From Utricularia gibba (lineage: Eukaryota > Streptophyta > Magnoliopsida > Lamiales > Lentibulariaceae): a DNA stretch of 64,000 bases. This document shows, piece by piece, positions 22,503 through 33,382 of the stretch. The number at the start of each line of letters is the position of its first letter. Within the stretch, counting starts at the first letter, position 1. The stretch covers positions 4,797,001-4,861,000 of the forward strand of contig NEEC01000002.1 of assembly GCA_002189035.1 (NCBI GenBank). Reading direction: 5' to 3'. Made by a program: the position numbers and the translations under genes. The notes under the pieces are model-generated. The model was not told where the DNA came from, ran no database searches, and saw nothing but the letters and a program-made list of their open reading frames with translations.

Positions 22503-22673
22503 CCGGCAAGGCAACATACGAGAACATCTCGAAAAATCAGCAAGGATTATAACGTGTCACCGACAAGGCAACATACGAGAACATCTCGTAAAATCAGCAA
22601 AGATTCTAATGTGTCACCGGCAAGGCAACATACGAGAACATCTTGTAAAGTCAGCAAAGATTCTAACGTATAC
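22503..22673 (-). repeat. Three 57-bp tandem repeats with hairpins
   Basis: Three near-identical units of 57 bp begin at about 22503, 22560 and 22617. The phrase 'caaggcaacatacgagaaca' recurs exactly at 57-bp spacing (22507, 22564, 22621). The middle unit contains a perfect inverted repeat, tacgaga-aca-tctcgta; the others differ by one base in an arm. They lie in the leader between the LTR and gag, where such repeats could affect packaging or translation (inference). Confidence 0.85.
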
Positions 22674-22688
22674 ACGTATTCCGTAACC

Positions 22689-22703
22689 TTGCTCCAATAC
22701 CAC
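22689..22703 (-). other. Copia primer-binding site (initiator tRNA-Met type)
   Basis: On the minus strand directly after the 5' LTR the sequence reads gtggtattggagcaagg. This resembles the TGGTATCAGAGC primer site complementary to plant initiator tRNA-Met used by most copia elements, with two substitutions. It fixes the 5' side and orientation of the element. Confidence 0.7.
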
Positions 22704-23940
22704 TGTAGGGTTTCTCATAGACATCGTATGTCTCAAAAGCAGCCGAATTTTAAAAATTTTGAGAAACTGCCAACGCAGATCTTGGAATACGGTATACATC
22801 AAACATGTGGATGTTCAAAGTACCTTTCAGATGGCTCCATTGTTCACCAACCACCAATAGCAGACGGCCTCTATGGTATCCACACGTAGAGCACTCCGTC
22901 GATAACCTTCTCAAGGCTCTTGAATACAGGTCGAATTTCTCAAGTGCTAGTAGAGAAAAACGCCTTCTTATGGATGAGTCTTAGAGAGCATGAAGACCTT
23001 CGAGGAGATCTCAAGATCTAAACCTTTTTTTTTTATAGATATTTTTAATCTCAAAATAATTCTCTATTTAATTTATCCACTTTACCAATTACATCTCATG
23101 TAATGATTAAAGAATAATCAGGTGAAGTGATTGACCCTTTCCATGACCAGCCATCATGCAATGAACAGCTTTCATCATACTTATATATCATTCGATACTA
23201 GAACATGGGTGTGTTTCTTTCTGATGTATCGAACTTATAATTGCATTCAAGCACTAATACTTAATGACCTACTCAAACAATTCTAATGTCATTACCCTGG
23301 GCCCAAGACTTACTGTTAGGCTTTGATGCAATTACTTGAGATATGATCTCATTGCTAACATGAGTGATGAATCCTTTATTGATCAATCAACTATCTCCAA
23401 CCTTAAGGAGTCACATCCCTACTCATCCATACTAGGTAAGTCATGGTTAGGCTCCCATTAGTAATGAGCGAAAATGTGAGCTTAAGATCAAGATAACTTT
23501 GTTGACCTCAAGTCTAAGCTTACTTGCACGGCTGTCATATTCGAGATCTTGCTACTGACACTTGGTTAGCTTCCCATAGTAGCATCTCGAAGATGAGTCA
23601 TCTAGTGAATCGATTCTCTAATCGACACCCACACATAGGTTCTAGTAATCTCATTATGTCAATTGTGAGAACCATTGCCTAAACAGTTTAGGGAACTCAA
23701 TGTGCGCCAGCTTATCCGTATTTGTGATATCCTCATTTCACAAACACTCTAGCCAGGGAGTTTTTAACTTGATCATGAGTGCTTGAAGAATCTCACATTA
23801 TGATCTCATCATAATTTCTATAGCGCATAGATCAAGTAGAGGATTTTATCAATGATATAAATTTGATCACAATTCAAAGTAAATATCACAAGATAAGATT
23901 TGCCAATGAGTTGATTGTCTCTAGAACACATACACTAACA
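22704..23940 (-). repeat. 5' LTR of the truncated copia element
   Basis: Inverted copy (1237 bp) of the solo LTR family. The + strand starts TGTAGGGTTTCTC and ends ATACACTAACA, the reverse complement of TGTTAGTGTATG. The bases outside (ACCAC to the left, GTTCC to the right) are not a duplication, as expected because the left side is element interior. Confidence 0.88.
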
Positions 23941-25530
23941 GTTCCATCTAATACTGTGACTACAGAAGATTTTCAAGGTGTAGATGCAATTCTTCAAGTA
24001 GTAGAGATGGGAGAATCTTTTAGGCCGAAAAGAAGAAGTGATCGGCTTTCAAATCTAGAAACCATCAACCTACAGTAGAGGTTGAGGGATTTGCAACAAT
24101 GTTATAAGAGAAGAAAAACACTAGTGGAAGATACACCCCCAGAACCATAGGTCTTGACTAAGAAGAAGGGAAAGATGAGAACAAAAAGCAAAAAACATCA
24201 CTAGTTGAACCTATTCCTAAAGAAGAGGATGCCACATCCAAGGAACAAACATTGCCTGTGGGCGAGAAAAATACTGAAAAATCTAGAGATGAAGTGCAGG
24301 CAATTGAGGAAGAACCGAATGCTAGATATGAAGTTTTAATGGACAAAAATGGGGGCGAAAACAAAGAAAATCAGAAGAAAGAAATTGAGCATGCAAAGGA
24401 GGAAGAAGGGGAGCAATCGTTAGGGAGCACCACTGAAAAGGAAAATGAATGTACAATTAAAAGAAAGAAATTTTTACCTAAATTGGTGACTTCATACATG
24501 AAAACAGGGCATTTTGCACAAGAAAAGGAAGGATTTCACTGGAAAATGACTCACAAGGGGATATCATATTTCAAGCACATGCAAACATGTTAAGTATAAG
24601 ATACTTGACCTTCATAGAAGAAAAACATGCTGATCACTATGGTGATATTGATAGTGAGAGCACAACATTCATGACTCTGTTTGAGATGAAATTTTCTGCA
24701 TACATATAAATGTCTTACAAATTTGCTTCTACATTTGTGTATGAAATACTTGAAATTGTCCTACACCCTTCTACTATCTCTTTTAGATTGATGGATGTTG
24801 AGTTTTCTTTTTCATTGGTCGAACAAAATTTAGTTCTAGGATTTTGTTCAAAATAGGATATAGATTCCCATGAATTTGCCACATCTCTTTTCGATTATCC
24901 TAATGAATTTGATGCTGAGGAACTTTACGCAATTCTGACTGATCAGCATGTTATAGAATTTAAGGAAAAGGGGACGAAAGCGGATTTATTTGTTGATCCT
25001 ATTATGCACTATGTTCATGTCTTGATCATCACAACTCTTTTTGGAAGAACTATAGGATTCAATTCTCTTTATAAGCATGAATTATTTGTCATCTGGTGTA
25101 TTATGAAGAAATGATCTTTGATTTTAGGTGCTATGCTAGCTGAACTAATGAATAGCAACTATAGACGGACGTAAAGTACACATTTGAGTTTGGTCATATT
25201 GTCGTGCATCTTTCTCACACCTTATGTCTCGAAAAAAGTGTCTGAATTAGAATTCTTCCATGTCGAAACTAAGATAGTACCTTTAGATGCATACTTCTTG
25301 AAAGTCACCAGACTAATCAAAGTCCAAGGAAGTGGGTTTGTTTTTAGACCCTTGGAAGGTTTGTGTGGAAATTCTACCCCTAGAGAAGGGAACTCAAATG
25401 CCCCTACTCTTTCAACGTCCAAATACAACAACAAGGAATGTTGCTTCCCAGAAATGATTAAGGAATTGAGCGAAAAAAATGTACGTTTTTATCTGTGAGA
25501 TGCAAGAGCTGAAACAGAGAGTAATTGACT
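23941..25530 (+). pseudogene. Decayed retrotransposon-like ORF
   Basis: A charged, lysine- and glutamate-rich frame at 24252-24593 is followed by a less charged part at about 24700-25500. In the second part, MDVEFSFSLVEQNLVLGF, then IMHYVHVLIITTLFGR and LGAMLAELMN, recall plant retrotransposon proteins of the Athila-type extra ORF or 'putative plant transposon protein' kind. Several stops split it. The resemblance is by pattern only, and the function is unknown. Confidence 0.35.
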
Positions 25531-26519
25531 CCTCCGTGAACAAGTAATCTACTGCTGAATTTATTTCATGTAGTTTAGTTTTTATTCTTATTTTTAGTTT
25601 TATTTTTTTAGGATCCTGTTCGTGTATGCAATGCAGCATCTGTTAGTGTATGTTAGGAGTAATTAAGTACTTGTTCATTTTGTTTAAGGCGAGTTCTCGA
25701 AAAATTTTAGGTGTTGTTTTTTACTTCTATTTTTACTGAAAATAATTTTACACAAAACACTTTCTATTTCTATTTTTGACAAAAATAGTTTTTGACTATA
25801 GTTAAAAATCAAGAAGAAGTAGAAATAAGAAAACATCTACTTCTACTTCTCATTTCTATTTCTATAATGAAATTCTCGAAAATATTTATCACTTTATGCT
25901 TGGGCTTGTTTGAAAAGATCATCATAAACCCAACAATCCCTTGAACAATCTTCTTTAATTTTTATCGAAGACGACTATTCCTCTCAGCGACGAAATAACT
26001 GTTGGCTTTTGTTCCCTAAGTTCCATCTCTCTTTCTCTATTGGATGCAAATATAAAACAAGGAAGGAGCTATTTCACATGGATTTCTGGGTAATAAGGGT
26101 TTAGTATAAACAGAGGTCCATTTTGACAATAAATTCCAGGTACTTTTTATAGTTAGAATAGATTTTTGGGTTTAGTTTGAAGAATTATCACATGGGTTTC
26201 CTTTTCGAATGGTTGTTGAGAAAATTGCAGTCGATTTTCATTGGTTCCTCATTTTTTTGGATGTTTGTTTATTAAAGAAGCGCAAACATGTTGATGAAAG
26301 TGATACCTATGGATGAATTTGTGGAGCTACTGTGTTATTTTTTTATTTTCTCATTATGAAATTTTTTTGTTTTACTTCTCATTATGACAGTGCAAACATC
26401 ATGAATGCAAGCAATCAGAAAAAAAAAAAAAGTGTTCTTGGTGGCAGAACTTCCACCGTTTCCGCAGGCATAAAAGAAAACTTGCACTAGAGGAAGTGGA
26501 AAAGGGAAATATGCAAAAT
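25531..26519. other. No gene seen
   Basis: AT-rich sequence with T-rich and A-rich runs (for example near 26418-26431). No frame with a known domain was found. Confidence 0.4.
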
Positions 26520-26648
26520 ACATCTTTTAATAAAGAAGGATGGGAGAACCTCCAAAAAGGAATGAATACAACACAAAATTATCAATATGACATGATTCAG
26601 ATCAAGAACAAGTGAAATACTCTTCGAAGATACTAAGATTGCTATAGA
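26520..26648 (+). pseudogene. MYB/SANT-like domain fragment
   Basis: The + frame reads FNKEGWENLQKGMNTTQ, then YDMIQIKNK, then NTLRRY, with one stop. It resembles the second half of the plant Myb/SANT-like domain found in L10-interacting MYB-type proteins and in PIF/Harbinger accessory ORFs. The piece is cut on the right by the LTR starting at about 26649. There is no upstream exon I can trust. Confidence 0.45.
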
Positions 26649-27899
26649 GGTTTGTATGGTTTTTCATATTTTACACGCTATTTATGTTAATTAAGTCTAG
26701 CAGGATGATTAGCAGAAATATCGGACCAAAAGATGTGTAGATCAAGTTGAAGGAGGCACAATATCCGAAGCGAGACAAAGAGCACTCTTTTGCCACCTGC
26801 AGTTTGTAGGTTCAGGCCAAGAATAGTATTAGTGTTAGGAATAGTGCATTGGAGTAAAGATGGAAAGATAATTTTGGAAAAGTGAGAGAATTGACAAGAG
26901 AGCTTCAACAATGAAGAACATGCACAAAGAAGCTCGAGAACAAACGAAAGGGGTGAAGAAGAAGATTTTTCAAAGGAAAAGCCTCAATGTGAGGAGCAAG
27001 CTCTAGAACCCAATTCAACACTATTATTCCAAGTTGTAAACAGTAGCATAAGAAGAACATAACTATTTTTTCTTTTTCTTTTGTTTGGTAGACATTTAGT
27101 TTATGTATCAATTTGTCTTACAATGCTTATGATATTTTGTTAGTTTATGATTATGCAATCTTGTTTTGCTTACCAAATATGATTGGCTAGGTCTTAGGGA
27201 TGTCTTAAGAAGTAAATGGTGATGTGGGGCTAGGCTTCATAAGATAATTGGTCAATATGTCTTAGCTTTCGTTTCTATCATTCTTTGGATAGACCTAAGG
27301 GAGGAGGGAGGGAGGGGGGGCGAACAACTTCACAACTCATATGCTTTTAGACATAGACCAACAAATCAAGGCAGAAGATAGTAGGTGTTAGTCTTGGGTG
27401 GAACCAGTAGAATTGGGTCGACCTAATTCTACATATTTTGCACATAGGTAGACCTTACTATGATATGAATGATGATATTAGGGGCTATCTTAACCAAAAA
27501 CATGAGAAATAACTTGGGTAGACCTAAGTTATTTGGAATTTTGAAAATAGAAACATTGTAAATTAAATTAAGACCCTTAGTACCACATCATTTAAGCACC
27601 CTTGAGGCATCGTAGTATTACATTGTGCGCAAAACATGTATTTGTTACTATCTGTATTTAGATTTGATCTTAGTAAGTGAACTTCTATATCATTGTTAGT
27701 CTGATCTTGGACTAATAGTCAAATTTATTTCGAATTTTGTATTTCGAAAAGCATTTTGAAAGCGCTTGCTTCTTGATCGACCCCGAAATCCACTATACAA
27801 GTTTTTCGAATTTGTATGTTATATAAATTAGGGTTTATAAATTTCTTTGATACGAAATTTGATTATATTGCAATGATATTAAAAAATTTTCATTTAGCA
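26649..27899 (+). repeat. LTR-B family copy, 5' truncated
   Basis: It matches 1916-3256 from about 'tttgtatggtttttcat' onward, including 'gtattacattgtgcgcaaaa' and the terminal part ending ATTTAGCA. The first portion of the LTR is missing. A G-rich run (27300-27330) interrupts the homology. No flanking duplication was found. Confidence 0.65.
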
Positions 27900-28428
27900 G
27901 TTCATCTTGTGAAATCCGATAACGTCTCTCAGTTGTTACATTATTCTTGTCAAACATTTCTTCTTCATCATTAGAGAGTATGGGTCCTTTATTTCAAAAT
28001 TTCCCAAAATCTTTATCAACCTGCAATGTAACACACAACATGAATTCCTTTTAAATTTAGAAATGTCAAGGAAAAATAAGAATCTTACAATGCATTTGTG
28101 CCCCACCACTCTGGGGAGGAGGGGGCTTGTATTGTGCCGCCTTCATACTTCCAACCAAATCCAGTGTTCAATGACAACTTCTTAAATGTCATCCAATCTT
28201 TTCTCATATTTTCCATTTATATTGTAGTTGTTGAATGGTGTAGCTCTTTCTTGTCACCTTGTTAATCCCCTCTATTGCCAACACACAACCAACATTGTTT
28301 AGATCATTTGTAGATGTGTTTCCTGCTCTTACTTGCGTCAAACAAGCTTGAATGAATACCCTTGTTTCAGCCTCACTCCAAGAAGCTTTGTCTTCTCCTT
28401 TTTCAACTTTTGGTGTAATCATTTTCAA
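27900..28428 (-). pseudogene. MYB/SANT-like domain gene remnant
   Basis: The minus frame at 28204-28428 begins MKMITPKVEKGEDKASWSEA, then ETRVFIQACLTQVRAGN and QLQYKWKI, a Myb/SANT-like domain (PF12776 type). Continuing past stops, about 28080-28180 reads TLDLVGSMK-like and SGGAQMHC in shifted frames, matching the rest of the domain. The stretch at 27900-28030 contains a further exon-like segment, NKGPILSNDEEEMFDKN. It could be a host gene or a PIF/Harbinger accessory protein. An LTR abuts its 3' side at 27899. Confidence 0.55.
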
Positions 28429-30503
28429 ATGATAGAACTTTTGTATGCTTTCACAATAGCAAAAAAAAAAAAAAAGTTATGGAGTTTGAATCACAATTAA
28501 TCAATAATAAACCCATAAGACAAAAAAAAACCATCAAAATTTCCTTATCTTTGAAGATAATAAAAAATGCATAACCAAAAAAAGCAATAGAATTTGAAAA
28601 CCCAATTCAAATCTGGAAAATAAATCTATTCAAATGAATACAAACACAAGAGGACATTGAATCAAGCATAAACAGTTGAAATCACCTTATAATTATCCAG
28701 TTGAAACGGTGCCAATAGAACTCAAACGATAGGCATTAGGGTTGAAGTATAAAACATGTGTTTTTGGTTGCTTTTCATTGGAAAATCAAGGATATTTATG
28801 TAATTACCTATTCTAAAATAAGTTGGGTTTTCTATCATAGTGGTTTTCACGTAAAAATTTTCATGTCATTTTCTTATTTCGAAAATAACTTTAATCGGAT
28901 CCTAGTTCAAGTAATTGGCTAATTACAGTTTATCCACTTAAAAACCAATCAATCACCTCATAATTGATTTTTAACCACAGCAATCATGTAAAACAACTTC
29001 ATAAAGCCAAGATACATACATATCTATAATCACAGTTTCAAAAAGATTAAATAAATAGAAAAATATCAAAACGTAAAAGTATTACATAATTAAGTTTGAT
29101 GTCACGATACTACTGAATTTGAGACAATAAAAATTCAATTGAAACAAAATTTCTTCATGTTTTATGTTGGATTTCTACATCTCCCCCTCTCATGTGATGT
29201 TTGATTTGAGTGTTGTGTTGTTTGAATCCCATCCTTTAAATTCCTTGAAAAATGTCTTTTTTTTAATTGTGTGTGAAAAGTGTAAAAAACTCTTTTTTTT
29301 TTATTTCTCTCTTATTCCTTTATCTTCAGTATATCATGTGTCTTTTATTTTACTTTTTGACTATAATTAGATTTTCATTCTTTAAAACTTGATCATCTTT
29401 CATTCAATTTCACCTACTACTACTTTTGTTTGAAAGTAAATTATCTATTTATCTTAACCATCTATTTTTCTTATCTAACACTAATATCCTATTACATAAC
29501 ATCGATTTTTTATACTTGATTTGATATAAGATACTACTGCTAACCTTAGGAAAACATTAGAAAACACAGATTAGACTAAATGATTAATTTAAATCATATT
29601 TATTTTAAAATATATAAATAATACTAAAATTACAATATATTCAAATTCAATTTAAAATACCAAATTTTAATATTAAGCATGTTAATTTTATGTCCTAAAA
29701 TGATTTAAAAAAAATATATGTGATCACATATTCCTTTTATTTAGAGTGAAATACTTCTAACTAATGAAAACGTAAATAAATATCATGTTTTTATCATAAA
29801 CCAACATATTTGTCAATATCTCATGATTGTGATTATGATACATTTGCTTCTCATTTCTCATAACTCATACACTAACGAAAATGCCATCCAAGGCTTCATA
29901 ACTTGAATTGACCAAATGGAGTTTCACAATTCATTGGTGAAGGCTTTTTCAATAACACTTCATGGAGACAAAGAACTACATCCAACATATATAACACATG
30001 GCCATCATCTCATGCGCCCCTATGTAATTTCCAAAACTCAACTTGGAACCTTGAAGAAGACAACAAAACATGTTATATAAATTTCTATTAATTCTCAAAG
30101 CCATGTTGATATCCGAGACCAAACAAAAAGTTATACAAGTTGTTTTGGTATCCTTTTTTTCCTATTTATTTTATATAATCTTTACAATACAAATATAATA
30201 TGAAATTCACATACATTTAAGTATTCCATAAAAATACGTAAGCAATACTTACAAAAATGTCATCTTTGCAATAATTTATCGTATCTTGTACATGAACCAA
30301 CTTTCGCATCTTCAAAAGGATTATATAATCATCCGATAATCAATACACTAGTAAATCAACATTTTTGCTAATCCAAATATCATTTTAGGAGGTAAAATAA
30401 TTATTTTTATATTATAAATATAAAAATTAATTGCTTATAATTATAATTCAAATATTTTTAATTACCATAAATAATATATTAATTTATTTATCAAACATAA
30501 TAT

Positions 30504-30511
<8 letters not shown>
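28429..30511. other. Very AT-rich intergenic DNA
   Basis: No domain-bearing frame was found. A-runs near 28460 and many AT-rich stretches occur. The ORF at 29164-29370 is hydrophobic but of low complexity and unsupported. Confidence 0.4.

Positions 30512-30539
<28 letters not shown>
30512..30539. repeat. (TA)n microsatellite
   Basis: An uninterrupted alternating TA run of about 28 bases. Confidence 0.9.
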
Positions 30540-30574
30540 CATATGAAGTATAAATTCATAAATTATATACTTAA

Positions 30575-30882
30575 AAAGGCCTCGTTTTATATATTTGTAA
30601 TAATTAATGGTTGTTAAAACTATTTTTTTTTATTGTAAACAATGATTCAATTGTTATGATTACTATTGTTTAGGATTAAATTGCATTTAACAGTCATTAA
30701 TTAAGAAATTAGTTAATAATTGTTAATCATAATGTGACTTTGAGGTACTTTAGTATTAACAATCGTTTGCTTGTTAAAATGTTGTATTATTTAATTTCAA
30801 AACACTACCAAACAGCCAATTATAATTTATTTGTATTGTTAAATTGAGTTAACAATACTACCAAACACAGCCAAAATCTTAT
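30575..30882. mobile_element. Possible MITE upstream of the esterase gene
   Basis: The right end reads taccaaacacagcc, the inverse of GGCTGTGTTTGGTA, a terminus typical of plant hAT or PIF-type MITEs. The phrase ctaccaaacagcc also occurs about 50 bp inside. The left end ggcctcgtttta is only a loose inverse match, and flanking A-rich bases could be a duplication. It is AT-rich with no coding capacity. The boundaries are uncertain. Confidence 0.35.
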
Positions 30883-31001
30883 ATGGAATACCAAACAATC
30901 ATTTAAATATGTTTTCTACCGACGGACTGTCATGCCGTCGACAATGCATGACAACAAATAGTGAAATGATTGGCCCTCCAATTCGAGGCCAGGATTGCAG
31001 G

Positions 31002-32640
31002 ATGTCGGCTGCGACACGCCCCCAGTTCGTGCTCTTCGGGTCTTCCATAGTGCAGGTGAGCTTCAACGTAGGCGGGTGGGGCGCCGTTCTCGCGGACCTC
31101 TACGCTCGAAAGGTGAAACTACCAAACTTCTCTGCGCTTCTTGCTCCGAGTCGGGAGTGGCGATGTTCTGTGTATCGAATTTTTCATTTACGTGGAGATC
31201 GAGTATTGGCCTGATTTTTGTTTGTTTTTCTCAAGGGGATCTATGTTTTTAATTAACTGCTTATTGTGGGTAATTGAAGCAGGCGGATGTTTTGCTACGG
31301 GGTTATTCTGGATGGAATTCCAGGATGGCGCTTACTGTTCTCGACAGTGTGTTCCCTAAGGTACATCCGACTTTGTGTCATCTGTGAATTAACACATTGT
31401 CCAGTACGGATTTGGTTGGAGCGTGAACTCGTAGCAGTTGCGACACTGAATTTATGTGGAACAAAAGATGATTTTATATAGGCATTCATGTAAATGTGTG
31501 AGAAATAAAGAGACGAAGTAGTACTATGCTGTCTCTAGATACGCGGATAGGGCATTATTCACACTTAATCCAACACTGAAACGGTAGTCTTTTTTACAGT
31601 TCTTCCTTTGCTTACCGTTTGAGACATTTTGAGAAAATGGATGCTAAGCGGTGAGGGCTAAGGCAAGGGATACGAAGTTTTTAAGTATAATGTGATTGTG
31701 CGCCAGTAAGTGAAAAATATAGAAAAAGAGAAGAGGGGTTCGCAAACCTTTTGGTAGTTTTGGCTTAAGTCTAAGATTTTGAGGTGCATTTATTTGATTT
31801 CAGGATGCTAATGTCCAGCCTTCACTAGTTGTTGTGTATTTTGGAGGTAATGACGCAGCATGCCCTCATCCCAGTGGTCTTGGCTCTCATGTGCCTCTCC
31901 CTGAATACGTTGACAACATGAAGAAGATCATTCTTCATCTCAAGGTCCATTTTTATGCATTTCGGATTATTGATCCACATTCAGTTTTTTCTGGAAGATG
32001 ATACACATCTTTGTCTTGTGCTCCAGAGTCTTTCAGACAAGACTCGAGTGATATGTCTCACTACTCCTCCAGTGAACGAGTCCCAAATCCAAGAATATTT
32101 TGGGTAAAATTTTCCATTTTCTGAAACTTGCTCATTTCAGTTTCATCTAACCATCGGAATTGCATGCTCATCTTTTTCCTTCTCAAAACCAGGAAACTGT
32201 TTGAAAATCAAGCTCGGAGGAACCAACACTGCCATGCTTATGCAGAAGCTTTGATCAGTCTTTGCAAAGAACTAGACGTCAAGGGGATCAATCTATGGAC
32301 TGCACTCCAGGAAAGAGACGACTGGGCTGCTGTTTCCTTCACGTCAGTCCCTTACCCTCTAGCAACGCCATCACTTTGTTCGACCTCAGACCATGTAACA
32401 GCTTAGTCCATGCCTCGCAGAGATGGAATACATCTATCCTCAGAAGGGTCTAAAGCTGTAGTCAAGGAGATTCTGAAGGTGATAAAACAAGCTGATTGGG
32501 AACCAGATTTGTACTGGACGTCGATGGCTCCTGAGTTTTCAGAGGATTCACCTTATTACACGGTTTGCCCTGATGGTAAAACCACATCAAATGTCTCTTA
32601 TAACATTTGCTCTTGGCAGGAGCAATGGCTCGACATCTAG
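31002..32640 (+). CDS. GDSL/SGNH esterase-like protein, CPRD49 type
   Basis: Six exons: 31002-31112, 31283-31360, 31804-31944, 32027-32103, 32193-32342, 32421-32640. All introns are GT-AG. Together they give an uninterrupted 258-residue protein, close to the usual 240-260 of plant CPRD49-like SGNH hydrolases. Block I is FVLFGSSIVQ (serine in GSS, a family variant of GDS), then GGWGAVLADLYARK. Block III is VVYFGGNDA, and the catalytic Asp/His block is DGIHLSSEGS, formed across the exon 5-6 junction. The family hydrolyses ester bonds in lipids or acetylated wall polymers; the substrate is unknown here. No signal peptide is evident. An in-frame ATG at 30966 would add 12 residues and cannot be excluded. 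It is the best intact host gene in the window. Confidence 0.92.
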
Positions 32641-33145
32641 TCAGCAGTTACCAGGCGATGGTCTGTTCTCCTCATTTATATGATACTTTTTGCGGTTGCT
32701 GCTTCATGAGTTCCCCTGGCCCTGGCTGATGCATTTTACTTCCAGCTTTTGTTCCATGCCTGTTTGGTCCCAATTGTAAAAACATATAGCAGTTATACCA
32801 TTATCAACAATGTTGCTTGGTTCAAGTTGTGTTTCCACTGATTCTATATTTTTATGTGATATCAAACACGATCATATTGAATCGGTTCCATTGCACATTC
32901 GAATTTAAAAATGAGATAAGAATCTAGGATACACTAATGTTTATATAAGAGATAACAGGTGATTCTTCTTCTTCTAGTTTTGAGTAATTTAATTTGGAAT
33001 TTTAACAAAAATATTAAAACTTTATTGCACCCTCATTTTTAATTACAACTATTTATGACAAGTGCCTATGGAATAAATAGTATAGAGAGAAAAAGTGCCC
33101 TTTTTGCATTTATAAGTTATTAGAGAATTAGAAGCGACTAAAAAA

Positions 33146-33170
33146 TAAAGAAAGAAAGAAAGAAAGAAAA
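33146..33170. repeat. (AAAG)n microsatellite in Alfin-like upstream region
   Basis: Repeated aaag units lie about 215 bp upstream of the Alfin-like ATG. A T-run at 33222-33235 follows. Purine/pyrimidine tracts of this kind are common in plant 5' leaders. Confidence 0.75.
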
Positions 33171-33382
33171 CATAGGAGAGGAAAAGCGGGGGAGTGAAGC
33201 GACAGCGCCAGGTGAGCCCTTCTTTTTTTTTTTTTTAGGGGGCTTTCTTTTTACTGCTTGTTCTTGAATCTCAACTTGCATGCAGACATACTCTTTTCCT
33301 GATTCCAAATTCATCGAGTTTATGTTTTGATTGCGGAGATTTAGTTGCTGAAAATCTAGATCTGGTTCCTTTTTACGCGGAA

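Larger units (their letters stand above)
19977..23940 (-). mobile_element. Truncated Ty1/copia element (5' LTR to integrase)
   Basis: Minus-strand copia element read from right to left: 5' LTR (22704-23940), primer-binding site, long leader with 57-bp tandem repeats, gag (to 20741), protease and the start of integrase. It stops at about 19977. Reverse transcriptase, RNase H and the 3' LTR are absent, so no second duplication can be checked. The LTR is the family member of the solo LTRs at 12699, 14858, 49668 and 59729. Gene order gag-protease-integrase fits Ty1/copia; a Tork/TNT1-like lineage is plausible but not shown. Confidence 0.88.

Noticed and set aside
22503-22673. Possible CRISPR-like array
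   Set aside because: The units are continuous 57-bp tandem repeats without unique spacers, within a plant copia leader.
30966-31001. Upstream in-frame ATG as the esterase start
   Set aside because: Family members begin only a few residues before RPQFVLFG; the longer start is possible but less economical, so 31002 was used.
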